Assembly (NCBI RefSeq): GCF_003967355.1
Contig: NZ_BIFH01000016.1
Span: forward strand, 124,001-188,000
Reading direction: 5' to 3'
Length of the DNA stretch: 64,000 bases
DNA from: Embleya hyalina
Lineage (GTDB): Bacteria; Actinomycetota; Actinomycetes; Streptomycetales; Streptomycetaceae
Shown here: positions 8,588 through 17,559 of the stretch, one piece after another
Layout of the letters: each line of letters opens with the position of its first letter
How positions within the stretch are numbered: the stretch's first letter is position 1
Position numbers and translations under genes: made by a program
Notes under the pieces: generated by a model
Told to the model about the DNA's origin: nothing
Databases searched by the model: none
Seen by the model: the letters and a program-made list of their open reading frames with translations, nothing else

Positions 8588-9733
8588 GTGACCGAGACGA
8601 CACCGCAGGTTTCCTCGACAGCGCAGGCGGCGCAGCCGGTCCAGACGGCGCACTCGACGCAGTCGCCGCACAAGCGTCGTCCGAGCCGACGGGCGCGCAC
8701 GGCGGGCGCGACCGCCAACGCGCCCACCCCGTACGAGCCGTGCGATCGCCCGGTGGTGGACGTACCGACCGTGCTGGCCGCCGAGTTCGCCCGCCGCTGG
8801 CCGAGCGAGGCGGACGGGATGGAGGCGGTGCATCGCTACGCGCTGCTGCCGACGGGGAAGTTGCTGCGGCCCGCGCTGGTGATGTACGCGGCGCTGGCGG
8901 TGGGTGGCGAGGTCGAGCACGCGTTGCCGGCCGCGGTCGGCATGGAGTGCGTGCACACCGGGAGCCTGGTCCACGACGACATCATCGACGCCGACGAGGA
9001 GCGCCGCGGGCGGCCCGCGGTGCATCGGGCGTACGGCCCCGAGCGGGCCGTCATCGCGGGCAGCGGCCTGTACTTCACGTGGTTCGCCACCCTCGCCGAG
9101 TGTGCCCGCAACGGGGTGCCGGCCGAGCGGATCGCGCGGGCGATGGCGGCCCAGGCCGAGGGCGGATACGCGATGTGCCGGGGCGTGTTCGACGAGTTGG
9201 GCTTCGCCGGGGACCTGGACTGCCCGGTCGAGGACTATCTCGCGATGGCCGGCGGCAAGACCGGCGCGCTGCTGGCCACGTCGTGCCGGGTGGGGGCGAT
9301 CCTGGGCGGCGGGGACGACGCGGCGGTGGAGGCGTTGAACGCGTTCGGGCGCCATGTCGGGCTCGCCTTCCAGATCCGCGACGACCTGCTCCCCTACGCC
9401 GACGCCTCGGCCGCGACGATGGGCAAGCCCGCCGACAGCGACGTGTGCAACCACCGGCCGACCCTTCCGGTACTGCTCGCCCACGAGCGCGGCACCCTCG
9501 ACCAGCGCGCCGCGATCCGGCACGCGCTGCTGCACGAGCGCAACCCGGAGATCGCGCTGAGCCGCATGCGCACGCTGGTCGAGGCGACCGGCGCGGCGGC
9601 CGACGCGCGAGCACTCGCCGAAAGCTACGAACAGAGCGCCCGGGACGCGATCTCCTGGCTTCCGGTCAACCCGTACACGGAGGTACTGCGCCAGTGGTCC
9701 CGGCGCGACCCGACACCGCCCACCGGCGCCTGA
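8588..9733 (+). CDS. Polyprenyl diphosphate synthase (trans-IPPS family)
   Basis: The 381-residue protein has the first Asp-rich motif DDIID (in LVHDDIIDADEERRGRP) and the second motif DDLLPYAD, the two Mg-diphosphate sites of farnesyl/geranylgeranyl diphosphate synthases. Residues just before the first motif (TGSLVH) are small rather than aromatic, compatible with chains of C20 or longer; this is an inference. The N-terminal ~50 residues are a low-complexity Thr/Ala/Gln-rich extension. The GTG start is assumed. No terpene cyclase or prenyltransferase partner lies nearby. Confidence 0.92.
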   Translation: MTETTPQVSSTAQAAQPVQTAHSTQSPHKRRPSRRARTAGATANAPTPYEPCDRPVVDVPTVLAAEFARRWPSEADGMEAVHRYALLPTGKLLRPALVMYAALAVGGEVEHALPAAVGMECVHTGSLVHDDIIDADEERRGRPAVHRAYGPERAVIAGSGLYFTWFATLAECARNGVPAERIARAMAAQAEGGYAMCRGVFDELGFAGDLDCPVEDYLAMAGGKTGALLATSCRVGAILGGGDDAAVEALNAFGRHVGLAFQIRDDLLPYADASAATMGKPADSDVCNHRPTLPVLLAHERGTLDQRAAIRHALLHERNPEIALSRMRTLVEATGAAADARALAESYEQSARDAISWLPVNPYTEVLRQWSRRDPTPPTGA

Positions 9734-9951
9734 CCCCGCCCCCGCACACCACCCCGCACACCGTCCGCTTCATCCCCGCGTCGCTGCGTCACCGAAAGTA
9801 CGCCTCGGCATGGCGAAAGCGGAGTCGCGAACGCCCCTTCCCGGGTAGGTTGTACGGCGCCGGCCGGGGTACGGACCGGCTCTAACAGGGCAATCGGGCG
9901 TACACGGACCGAAGTACCGTGATCGGCGCGGGAGTCGAAAGGTTGACCTAC

Positions 9952-10641
9952 GTGACGAACCGACCCGAGCCGACGGCGCGCCCGATCGCCGGCACACCGA
10001 GGCGACCACCGGTCGCGGATCCGGGCGGCGGTCCGGACCCGAGCCGACTTCGGCCGCGCACCCGGGTGTCGATCCGGGTCGCCGACGACCGGGCGTCCGT
10101 GCGCGAGCGCCTGACCGCGCTGATCGGCGCGTGCGGCGACATGGAGGTGATGGCCGACGGCGACGGGCGCGCACCGCAGGTGGTGTTGACGGACGGGCGC
10201 GCACTCGGCCCGGACGGCCGCCCCGAGAGCCCCGCCGACGTCCTCGCCCGGCATCCGGGCGCCGCGCTACTCGTGGTGTCCGCCGCCGCGGCCGATCCGG
10301 CCGCACCCGTCGCCGCGTACGGCCGCCTGGCCGAGGACGCGAGCGGCGAGCGGATCGCGACGGCGATCCGGGACGCCGCACGCGGGCGGGCCGCGATCGA
10401 CCCGGCGACCGTGGGGCGCCCACGCCGTCGCACCGGGCACCCGGATCGGCTCACCGATCGGGAGGTGGAGGTGTTGTGCCTGATCGCGTCCGGCCTGAAC
10501 AACGCGGAGATCGCCGCCGCCCTGCGGATCGGCGCGGCGACGGTCAAGACGCACATCAACAACACCTTCGCCAAGATCAACGTCCGCAACCGCGCCGACG
10601 CGGTGCACTACGTCGACCGCCAGGGACTGTCGCGCGGCTGA
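9952..10641 (+). CDS. LuxR/NarL-type transcriptional regulator with degenerate receiver
   Basis: About 229 residues. The C-terminal LuxR HTH is complete (LTDREVEVLCLIASGLNNAEIAAALRIGAATVKTHINNTFAKI, about 165-207). The N-terminal part resembles a shortened receiver, with a possible phospho-site Asp in VVLTDGR. No histidine kinase is adjacent, so it is an orphan regulator. GAAAGG nine bases upstream supports the GTG at 9952 over the GTG at 9919. The target is unknown; the prenyl synthase immediately upstream is on the same strand, about 220 bp away. Confidence 0.85.
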   Translation: MTNRPEPTARPIAGTPRRPPVADPGGGPDPSRLRPRTRVSIRVADDRASVRERLTALIGACGDMEVMADGDGRAPQVVLTDGRALGPDGRPESPADVLARHPGAALLVVSAAAADPAAPVAAYGRLAEDASGERIATAIRDAARGRAAIDPATVGRPRRRTGHPDRLTDREVEVLCLIASGLNNAEIAAALRIGAATVKTHINNTFAKINVRNRADAVHYVDRQGLSRG

Positions 10642-10689
10642 GCCGGGCCGAAGGGCCGACGGGCGGCCTCCGCCGACGTACGGCGGCGC

Positions 10690-11229
10690 CTACGCGGCCA
10701 GCGGCGCGAACACCGGCGACTCCGGCCGATCCGGATCGTCGGCCGCCACGAGCAGGGGCGAGGTGATCACGAAGTCGGCGGTCGCCCGATTGCAGGCCAC
10801 CGGGATGTCCGCGAGCACCGCGAGGCGCAGCAGCGCCCGAACGTCGGGCTCGTGCGGCTGGGGGCTGAGCGGGTCCCAGAAGAACACCAGCAGGTCCACG
10901 TCGCCCTCGGCGATCCGCGAGCCGATCTGCTGGTCGCCGCCCAGGGGGCCGCTGCGGAACCGGATGATCTCCAGGTCGAGTTCGTCGGCGAGGATGCCGC
11001 CGGTGGTTCCGGTCGCGTACAGGCGGTGCCGGGCCAGCGTCTCGCGGTGGATCCGGGCCCAGGCGAGCATCTCCGGCTTGCAGCGGTCGTGCGCCACCAG
11101 GGCGATGCCGCGCTCGCGGGGCTCGTGGGGCCCGGGGGCCTCCGATACCTCGCGGAGTTCGTGGCGCTCGGGGTCGAGCAGGTCGTTCGGTCGGGTCACA
11201 GGCATCTCCGATGTGTCGGTGTTTCGCAT
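10690..11229 (-). CDS. mgsA: Methylglyoxal synthase
   Basis: The 179-residue protein converts dihydroxyacetone phosphate to methylglyoxal plus phosphate in the cytosol. Diagnostic segments are all present: AHDRCKPEM, TGTTGG (phosphate binding), SGPLGGDQQIGSRI with the catalytic Asp of GGDQ at about 99, and FFWDPL followed by HEPDVRALLRLA and NRATADFVITSP. It is longer than E. coli MgsA (about 150) because of an acidic N-terminal extension of about 35 residues. The start at 11229 has only a close SD; 11205 is an alternative. Confidence 0.95.
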   Translation of the reverse strand: MRNTDTSEMPVTRPNDLLDPERHELREVSEAPGPHEPRERGIALVAHDRCKPEMLAWARIHRETLARHRLYATGTTGGILADELDLEIIRFRSGPLGGDQQIGSRIAEGDVDLLVFFWDPLSPQPHEPDVRALLRLAVLADIPVACNRATADFVITSPLLVAADDPDRPESPVFAPLAA

Positions 11230-11422
11230 GCCCTCAGTGTGGCCGGCCCGTGTTGCGACGGTATGGCCGCGACATGACGACCACGAGAAGTCGAACGGAT
11301 CATGTCGAGGGCACCGGCGCGTTCCACGAACGCCGGTGGCCGGCCGTCGTGTGCGGCTCGTGGTCGGCCGACGCCGCGCCGATCACGCGGGCGACCACAC
11401 CCCGGTACGAGGCGCCGCACGC

Positions 11423-11800
11423 GTGGATCGCGTCGGTGAGGTCGCCGACGAGGCGGGAGTGAGCGTCCGGGCGCTGCGCCACCACGAGCAGCAGGGGCTG
11501 CTCCCGGCGGCCGGCGGCACTGGCCCCGACACCACCGTCGGCCAGGTCCGGCCGATCCGACGGCTGTACGCCGCAGGCCGCCCGAGCAAGGTGTTCCGTG
11601 ACGTGTTGCCGTGCGTGGACTCGGGTGAGTCGCCGCCGGCGCTCCCGGACCGACCGGTGGCCGAGCGGGCCCGCCTCACCCGACGCGTCACCGACCTGCT
11701 CGCCGTGCACGACCGGCTCGACGACGTGATCGCCCTCTCGCGGGACCCCGACGCCGACCGCTCCCGCCTCCGGTGGCGGGCCGGTGCCGCAACGACTTCG
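11423..11800 (+). pseudogene. Degraded MerR-family regulator remnant
   Basis: From a GTG at 11423 the frame reads a MerR-like HTH (VGEVADEAGVSVRALRHHEQQGLL) and then elements of the MerR dimer region (IRRLYAAG, FRDVLPCVD, LLAVHDRLDDVIAL). The stretch between the HTH and IRRLYAAG, normally the wing with RxYxxxxV, is scrambled. There is no stop codon: the same frame stays open into the LCAT-like gene at 12026, with low-quality Gly/Arg sequence in between. A decayed gene is the simplest reading. The 3' boundary given is approximate. Confidence 0.5.
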
Positions 11801-12025
11801 GAAATCGCCTGCGCGCCCGCCGTTTCGCCGGCCAGGATGGATGGGCGGCACCGACGCGGGTGGGGCACGTACCGGCTGCCGGGGGAAGGCGGCCGCGTGC
11901 GTCGCGGCGGTGGGGGCGGGGCCCGCGGTCGGTGGGAGCGCGGGACCGCGAGGTGCGCGACGGAGGGGCCCGACGGCCCGTCCCCTGCGCGCCGGGGACG
12001 GCTTCGGCCGGGGATCGGGGCGACG

Positions 12026-13429
12026 ATGAACGACGCGGTGATCGTGCTGCCGGGGATGATGGGCAGCGAACTGGTGGAGGTGTCCACCGGTCGAACCCTG
12101 TGGGGGCCCGCCGACACGAGTTGGTACGCCGGGACCTGGACCACCGGCGGCGCACTGGACGCACTGGCCGTCACCGACGCGGAACGCTCCGGGCGCGTGG
12201 GGCGGATCCGGGCCACCCGGCTGCTGCACACCCCCGCGTGGGCACCGCTGCTGCGCGGCTTCGAGCCGTACACCGAACTGGTCCGGGCGCTGCGCGGCGC
12301 CGCCGCCGATCCGGCCGCGGTGCACGAATTCCCGTACGACTGGCGGCTGCCCGTCGACTACAACGCCGGTCTGCTGGCCATCGCCGCCTACGAACACCTG
12401 CGCCGCTGGCGCCGCCACCCGCTGGGCGGCCGAGACGCGCGTCTGGTGCTCGTGGCCCACTCGACGGGTGGCCTGGTCGCCCGCTACTTCACCGAAGTAC
12501 TGGGCGACGCGGCCGAGTTGCGCGCGCTGGTCACCCTGGGCACGCCGTTCCTGGGCGCGCCGAAGGCGCTCCACCTGCTCGGCGCCGCGCCCGCCGACCC
12601 CGGGAGCCGGTCCGCGTCGTCGCCGTCCGCGGCGCACCTGCCCGAGGCCCGGCTGCGCCGATTCGCCGCGACCGTGCCCGGGCTGTACGACCTGCTGCCG
12701 TCGTATCGCTGCCTGGACGAGGGGTCCGCGGTCCGCCGGCCGACCGCCGCCGACGTCGCGGCGGTCGGCGGCGACGAGTGCCTGGCCGAGGACGCCTTCG
12801 CCCGGCGCGAACGCCTGCTCGGTACCGGATCCTGGGACACGCTGTGGCCGGTGGTCGGCGTCGAGCAGCCGACCGTACAGTCCCTGGTGATCCGCGACGG
12901 GGTGGTCCGGCCGCGCTTCGTGACCTGCGCGAGCGACGGGGACGGCGGGATCGTGCGGGCCGACCGGCGCGGCGACGATACGGTGTGTCGCCGAGTGGCG
13001 GCCCCGGCCGCGCTCAAACCGTTCGCCGTGGTCCAGACGCACGGCGCGCTGGCCCGCTCCCGCGAGGCGATCGGGTACGTGTGCGCGGTCCTGCGCCAGG
13101 AGGACCCGGCCCCCGAACGCGTCGGGGACGTCGTCCCGTTGGCCCTGGACGTCGCGGATTCGGTGGCGGCCGGTGGCACCCTCGACATCGTCCTGGACGG
13201 GGTCGACGACCCGACCGCGATCAGCGTGCGCGTGGTCGACGTGGCCACCGGCGTCACGCTGCCCCGGGCCCTGCCGGTGGCTCGCGACGGCCGGGTGACG
13301 ATCCGCCAGATCCTGCCCGTGGAGGGCCTGTTCCGGGTCCTGGCCGGAGCGCGCGAGCAGTCCCCGGTCAGCCGACTCGTCCTGGCCACCGACCCCAGCG
13401 CCGCCTTCGACCCGACCGACCCGGGGTAG
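12026..13429 (+). CDS. LCAT/PDAT-like alpha/beta-hydrolase (lipase/acyltransferase)
   Basis: The 467-residue protein resembles lecithin:cholesterol acyltransferase-like hydrolases. It has VIVLPGMMGSEL at the N-terminus, the nucleophile elbow AHSTGG, then LGTPFLGAPKALHLLG, and a late His in VQTHGAL that could complete a Ser-Asp-His triad. A beta-sandwich-like tail follows. No signal peptide or lipobox is visible, so it is probably cytosolic. The frame remains open upstream into a MerR remnant, but codon quality and homology begin at this ATG. The substrate may be a phospholipid or acyl-glycerol; this is not determinable. Confidence 0.85.
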   Translation: MNDAVIVLPGMMGSELVEVSTGRTLWGPADTSWYAGTWTTGGALDALAVTDAERSGRVGRIRATRLLHTPAWAPLLRGFEPYTELVRALRGAAADPAAVHEFPYDWRLPVDYNAGLLAIAAYEHLRRWRRHPLGGRDARLVLVAHSTGGLVARYFTEVLGDAAELRALVTLGTPFLGAPKALHLLGAAPADPGSRSASSPSAAHLPEARLRRFAATVPGLYDLLPSYRCLDEGSAVRRPTAADVAAVGGDECLAEDAFARRERLLGTGSWDTLWPVVGVEQPTVQSLVIRDGVVRPRFVTCASDGDGGIVRADRRGDDTVCRRVAAPAALKPFAVVQTHGALARSREAIGYVCAVLRQEDPAPERVGDVVPLALDVADSVAAGGTLDIVLDGVDDPTAISVRVVDVATGVTLPRALPVARDGRVTIRQILPVEGLFRVLAGAREQSPVSRLVLATDPSAAFDPTDPG

Positions 13430-13458
13430 GCACGAGGGCGCCGCTGCCGCGCGACCCC

Positions 13459-14784
13459 TCAGTCCCGCGCGGCCCGATCGGCCCGCACCGAAGCCTCGGC
13501 GGGATCGCGCGGCAGCGGCGGCTCCCCGGCGGCGGCGACCACCACCGCCGGCCCCTCCGGAAGTGTGCGCAGCGCGCGGATCGGTGAGCGGAACACCGGC
13601 AGGAAGGCCGAAGCCATGCAGACGCCACCGACCCACATCGCCGCGTGCACCCCCGCGAACTCGCCGATCAGCGCCGCCGCCACCGCCCCGATCGCCGCCG
13701 CGCCGGTGAGCAGGCAGCGGAAGGTGGCGTTCATCCGGCCGAGCAGCGCGTCGGGGGTCAGCCGCTGCCGCAGACTCACCCCGAGCACGTTGTCCACGCC
13801 CATCCGGGCCGTGCACAGGAACCACCCGACGCCCGCGACCACCAGCCACGGCCCACGATCGAGCAGGGGGATCACCAGCGCGGCCGGCGCCAGACACAGT
13901 CCGGCCAGACCCATCGTGCGGCCGTAGCCGAGCCGGCGCGAGATCGGCCGCGCGGAGCGCGCGCCGACCAGGACGCCCACCCCGCCGATCGCCAGAAACA
14001 GACCCAACGCCCCGGAGGGGAGGTCGAGTTCGCGAACGAAGACCACCGGAAGCAGCACGGTGACCAGTTGTGAGCCGAAGTTGGTCAACGCCGCCGTGCA
14101 CATCAGCGCGCGCAGTTCCCGACCGCGCCACACGTGCCGCAGCCCCTCGCCGATCTCGGCGCGCAACCGGCGGGCGGGGCCCTCGGCGGCGGTCGGGGCG
14201 CCGTCGGTACGGATCCGGGCCAGCCCCAGGCCGGACGCGAGGTAGCCGACCACCGTGGACACCACCGCGAACGGCGCCGCGACCACCTGCACCAGGAACC
14301 CGCCCGCGCCGCGCCCGGCGATATTGGCCGTGGCCATCAGGCTGACGATGGCGGCGTTGGCCGGCACCAGCGCCTCGCGGCCGACCAGGTGCGGGACGAA
14401 GCTCTGCGAGCCCACGTCGAAGAAGACCGTCGCGCACCCGTTGAGCAGGACCACCGCGTACAACTGGGGCAGCGTCAGTACGTCCAGCCACCAGGCGAGC
14501 GGGATCGAGCCGATCAGCGCGGCGCGGACCAGGTCGGCGACCATCATCACCCGGCGCCGCCGCATCCGGTCCACCCAGGCGCCGGCGGGCAGGCCGATCA
14601 GCAGGAACGCCACCGTGCCGAGCGCGGCCAGCGCGCCGACCCGGCCGGGGCTCGCGTCCAGCGCCTCGACGGCGATCAGCGGGATGGCGACGTAGCCGAT
14701 GTTGGTGCCCAATTCGCTGAGCGCCGCCGCGGTGAACAGGGTGCGGAAGTCGGCGATCCGCCAGGGGGAGTGCGCGTGGCTCAT
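13459..14784 (-). CDS. MFS transporter, MFS_3/EntS-like
   Basis: 441 residues with about 12 membrane segments. It starts HSPWRIADFRTLFTAAALSELG and carries the MFS loop 2-3 motif GAWVDRMRRRRVM, typical of the small MFS exporters that resemble EntS or macrolide pumps. It is divergent from the DUF5937/ArsR regulator at 14882, about 100 bp away, which is the probable controller. Substrate unknown. Confidence 0.9.
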   Translation of the reverse strand: MSHAHSPWRIADFRTLFTAAALSELGTNIGYVAIPLIAVEALDASPGRVGALAALGTVAFLLIGLPAGAWVDRMRRRRVMMVADLVRAALIGSIPLAWWLDVLTLPQLYAVVLLNGCATVFFDVGSQSFVPHLVGREALVPANAAIVSLMATANIAGRGAGGFLVQVVAAPFAVVSTVVGYLASGLGLARIRTDGAPTAAEGPARRLRAEIGEGLRHVWRGRELRALMCTAALTNFGSQLVTVLLPVVFVRELDLPSGALGLFLAIGGVGVLVGARSARPISRRLGYGRTMGLAGLCLAPAALVIPLLDRGPWLVVAGVGWFLCTARMGVDNVLGVSLRQRLTPDALLGRMNATFRCLLTGAAAIGAVAAALIGEFAGVHAAMWVGGVCMASAFLPVFRSPIRALRTLPEGPAVVVAAAGEPPLPRDPAEASVRADRAARD

Positions 14785-14881
14785 GCCGGCAGCCTGCCCG
14801 GCTCCCCCACCGGCACCGCAATGATTCAGCCGGAGCCGAATCCTCGACCGAGTCCGTGTGGCCGCGGGTAGCCTGAACCGG

Positions 14882-15895
14882 GTGATCGAGATCGAGTTCA
14901 CCCCGGAGGACGTGGCCCGCACCCGCTTCGCGATCTCCCCGCTGTGGGAGGTCGTGGCGAGCGTGCGCGTCCTCAAGGGCGCCGACGAGCAGGGCATCCA
15001 CCGGGTCTGGAGCGAGCAGGTCCGCGACCGGCTGGCCGCCGCGAAGGTCGACCTGACCCCGCTCACCGACCTGATCCCGGTACCGACCCTGGCGCTCGCG
15101 GGTTTCCTGGCCCCGCCGCCGACCACCCCGCTGACCTCGCTGGAGGTCGAACTGGCGGCGCTGCGCGCGACGCCCCCGGAACTGCTGCGCACGTCGTCGG
15201 CGATCACCCCGGAACGCATCGCCGAGATCCGCGCCGACCCGGATCGAGAGCTGGGCCGGCTCGCGGAGACCATCCGGGCGTACTGGGAGGTGGCGCTCGC
15301 GCCGTACTGGCCGCGCGTCCTCGCCTTCCTGGAGGGCGACATCCTCTTCCGGGCCGGCCGGCTCGTCGAGGGCGGCGCGCGCGGCCTGTTCAACGACCTG
15401 GACCCGCAGGTCGCCTGGGACGCGGGCACGCTCCAGGTGCGGACCCGGTTCTGTCGCGATCGCCGCACGCTCGGCGGCCGGGGGCTGCTGCTCGTACCGT
15501 CGGCGTTCGTCTGGCCGCGCGTGTTCTCCGTGCTGGACGGACGTTGGCAGCCCACACTGCGCTATCCGCCGCGCGGCATCGGCACGCTGTGGTCGCCCGC
15601 ACCCGCGCCCACCGCCGTGCCCGACGCGCTCGCCGGCGTACTGGGCCGCTCCCGCGCCACGCTGGTGGCCGAACTCACCACGCCGGCCTCGACCACGGAC
15701 CTGGCCCGGCGTACCGGACTGAGCCCGGGCGGCGTCTCGCAACACCTGTCCGCGCTGCGCGCGGCGGGCCTGGTCGGCGCGCATCGGGCCGGGCGGGTGG
15801 TGCTGTACGCCCGCACGCGGGCGGCGGAGACGCTGCTGGCGGCGGCGGGTTCGGCCCAGGGCGGGTCTTCAAACCCCGCGGACTTCGCGGCGTAA
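14882..15895 (+). CDS. ArsR-like regulator with N-terminal DUF5937-type domain
   Basis: 337 residues from a GTG. The N-terminal three quarters matches the actinobacterial DUF5937 style (IEIEFTPEDVARTRFAISPLWEVVASVRVL). The C-terminus is an ArsR winged helix (TTDLARRTGLSPGGVSQHLSALRAAGLVGAHRAGRVVLYART). Such proteins commonly sit beside MFS exporters, as here. The last codons lie in the left arm of a long inverted repeat whose right arm reaches the stop codon of the convergent TetR gene. Confidence 0.9.
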   Translation: MIEIEFTPEDVARTRFAISPLWEVVASVRVLKGADEQGIHRVWSEQVRDRLAAAKVDLTPLTDLIPVPTLALAGFLAPPPTTPLTSLEVELAALRATPPELLRTSSAITPERIAEIRADPDRELGRLAETIRAYWEVALAPYWPRVLAFLEGDILFRAGRLVEGGARGLFNDLDPQVAWDAGTLQVRTRFCRDRRTLGGRGLLLVPSAFVWPRVFSVLDGRWQPTLRYPPRGIGTLWSPAPAPTAVPDALAGVLGRSRATLVAELTTPASTTDLARRTGLSPGGVSQHLSALRAAGLVGAHRAGRVVLYARTRAAETLLAAAGSAQGGSSNPADFAA

Positions 15896-16000
15896 GCACA
15901 GCGGGGAGCCCGAGGGGCGGGTTCCGTTCGCGGTTCCCCCGGGGCGGCGAGGCGCGGTGCCGGGCGTCGTGGAACTCGGCGGGGTTCGAAGACCCGCCCT
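15858..16000. terminator. Long-range inverted repeat between convergent genes
   Basis: Left arm 15858-15879 and right arm 15979-16000 are 22 bp and complementary at 21 positions. About 100 bp of GC-rich sequence with further small hairpins separates them. The arms coincide with the 3' end of the ArsR-like gene and the stop codon of the convergent TetR gene, so a bidirectional terminator is the simplest role. A related half-arm (gtcttcgaaccccc) recurs near 22905. Confidence 0.5.
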
Positions 16001-16613
16001 AACCCTCGGCGTCGGGCCAACCACGCATCGCCAGCTCCGCGACCCGCTCCAGCCGCTCGCGGCCGACGCCGTCGACGGCCTGGGTGGACATGCCCTGGAC
16101 GACGGCCGCGTAGTAGGTGGCGAGGTCGTCCGGGTCGGTGTCGGCGGGCAGTCGGCCGGCCGCCACGTCGGCGGCGATCCTGCGCCGGAACACCGCCTTG
16201 GACGCCTCGCGCAGCGCGCGCAGTTCGGCCTTGACCTCCTCGGCCGCCGCCGTGCAGTTCACCGCCGCCGTGATCACCATGCAGCCGGGCGGGTGGCCGG
16301 GCTCGGTGTACACCTCGGCCAGCGTGTGCAACATGCGCTCCATCCCCCGGCGCGCGTCCGGCTCGGCCTCGAACACCCGGCCCGCGACCGCGCCGTAGGT
16401 GGCCCCGTAGCGCTGGATCGCCTCGCTGAACAGGGTGCGCTTGTCGCCGAAGGCCGCGTACAGGCTGGGCGGCTTGATGCCCATCGCGGTGGTCAGCCCG
16501 GACACCGAGGTCGCCTCGTAGCCGTGCCGCCAGAACTCGACGACCGCGCGATCCAACGCGGCCTCGCGGTCGAAGCCGCGCGGGCGGCCTTGGGTACCGG
16601 ACATGCGAGCCAT
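15999..16613 (-). CDS. TetR family regulator of the adjacent hydrolase
   Basis: 204 residues (201 from the second ATG at 16604). The HTH reads SGLTTAMGIKPPSLYAAFGDKRTLFSEAI and the C-terminal domain is the TetR_C_16/YcdC-like type found in AefR/AcrR relatives (PGCMVITAAVNC). It is divergent from the alpha/beta hydrolase at 16710, with two matching operators between them, so it likely represses itself and that gene. Confidence 0.92.
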   Translation of the reverse strand: MARMSGTQGRPRGFDREAALDRAVVEFWRHGYEATSVSGLTTAMGIKPPSLYAAFGDKRTLFSEAIQRYGATYGAVAGRVFEAEPDARRGMERMLHTLAEVYTEPGHPPGCMVITAAVNCTAAAEEVKAELRALREASKAVFRRRIAADVAAGRLPADTDPDDLATYYAAVVQGMSTQAVDGVGRERLERVAELAMRGWPDAEG

Positions 16614-16616
16614 TCT

Positions 16617-16676
16617 ATAGCGCTCGCTATGGAAGTGGGGAATCTCTGTTACGGTGAAATCTGTAGCGACCGCTAC
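16617..16676. promoter_or_regulatory. Two matched TetR operators (RTAGCG-N2-CGCTAY)
   Basis: ATAGCG-CT-CGCTAT at 16617-16630 and GTAGCG-AC-CGCTAC at 16663-16676 are both perfect inverted repeats of the same consensus. They are 46 bp apart. One abuts the TetR start and the other lies upstream of the hydrolase, matching autoregulation plus target control. Confidence 0.78.
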
Positions 16677-16709
16677 GAAACTCGTCGCGCCGCATCCCCG
16701 GGGAGCACC

Positions 16710-17522
16710 ATGTCCACCACCACCGCCACCCTGCCCGTCCCGACCTTCGCCCGTACCGTCCGCGGCTCGGGTCCCGGCCTGCTCCTCGCGCACGGCGCGG
16801 GCGGTGGCGTGGCCGCCAACTACGGACCGATCCTGGCCGGCCTCGCCGCCGAACACCGCGTCGTCGGCGTCGACTTCCCCGGCTCCGGCGAGACCCCGCG
16901 CTCGTCCGGGCCGCTCGACCCGGACGAACTCGCCGACCAGCTGGTCGCGGCCGGTGTCGCCGAGGGCCTGGAGACCTTCGCGGTGTCCGGCTACTCGCTC
17001 GGTGGCGCGATCGCCGTGCGCGCCGCCACCCGGCACCCCGAGCGGGTCACCTCGCTGATCCTGACCTCGGCGTTCGCGCACGCCGACACCCGTCTCCGAC
17101 TGGCCGCGCGCGTCTGGCGCGGGTTGTACGAGTCCGGCGACCGGGCCACGTTCGCCGCCTTCCTGACCCCGTTCGCGCTCGGCCCGGCCGCCCTCGACGC
17201 GCTCTCCGCCGAGGAGCTGGCGGGCGTACTGCGGACGACCTCGGAGACCCCGCCGGTCGGCACGCCCGAGCACACCGAGTTGGTCGAGCGCGTCGACGTG
17301 CGCGCCGACCTGGCCGCGATCGAGGTCCCGACGCTGGTGGTGTCCACCACCGGCGACCGCCTCGTCGAGCCGAACCACCACCGCGCCGTCGCGGCCGCCC
17401 TGCGGACCGCCCGCGTGGTCGAACTCGACTCGGGCCACCTGCCGTTCGCGGAGCGCCCGGCGCAGTGGCTGGCGGCGATCACCGACTTCCTGGGCGAGGT
17501 CGAGGGCGACGCGGTTCGGTAG
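16710..17522 (+). CDS. Alpha/beta-hydrolase
   Basis: 270 residues. It has the oxyanion HGAGGG loop near the N-terminus, the nucleophile elbow SGYSLGG, an acidic residue in STTGDRLVEP and the catalytic His in DSGHLPFAERP: a complete triad. It is a standard esterase/lactonase-type fold with unknown substrate. GGGAG precedes the ATG. It is controlled by the divergent TetR gene through the two operators upstream. Confidence 0.9.
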   Translation: MSTTTATLPVPTFARTVRGSGPGLLLAHGAGGGVAANYGPILAGLAAEHRVVGVDFPGSGETPRSSGPLDPDELADQLVAAGVAEGLETFAVSGYSLGGAIAVRAATRHPERVTSLILTSAFAHADTRLRLAARVWRGLYESGDRATFAAFLTPFALGPAALDALSAEELAGVLRTTSETPPVGTPEHTELVERVDVRADLAAIEVPTLVVSTTGDRLVEPNHHRAVAAALRTARVVELDSGHLPFAERPAQWLAAITDFLGEVEGDAVR

Positions 17523-17559
17523 CGGGCGGCGGGGCGGGGCGCTTCGGGCCCAGGTGCCT

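Noticed and set aside
8588-9733. Start of a terpenoid biosynthetic cluster
   Set aside because: Only a prenyl synthase is present; no cyclase, prenyltransferase or phytoene synthase is found nearby, and the P450 at the left edge is 8 kb away.
11300-15784. A 1494-codon open frame on the minus strand
   Set aside because: It runs antisense through the lipase and in a wrong frame through the MFS and ArsR-like genes; composition is Arg/Gly/Asp-rich with no domain. It is a GC-rich shadow frame.
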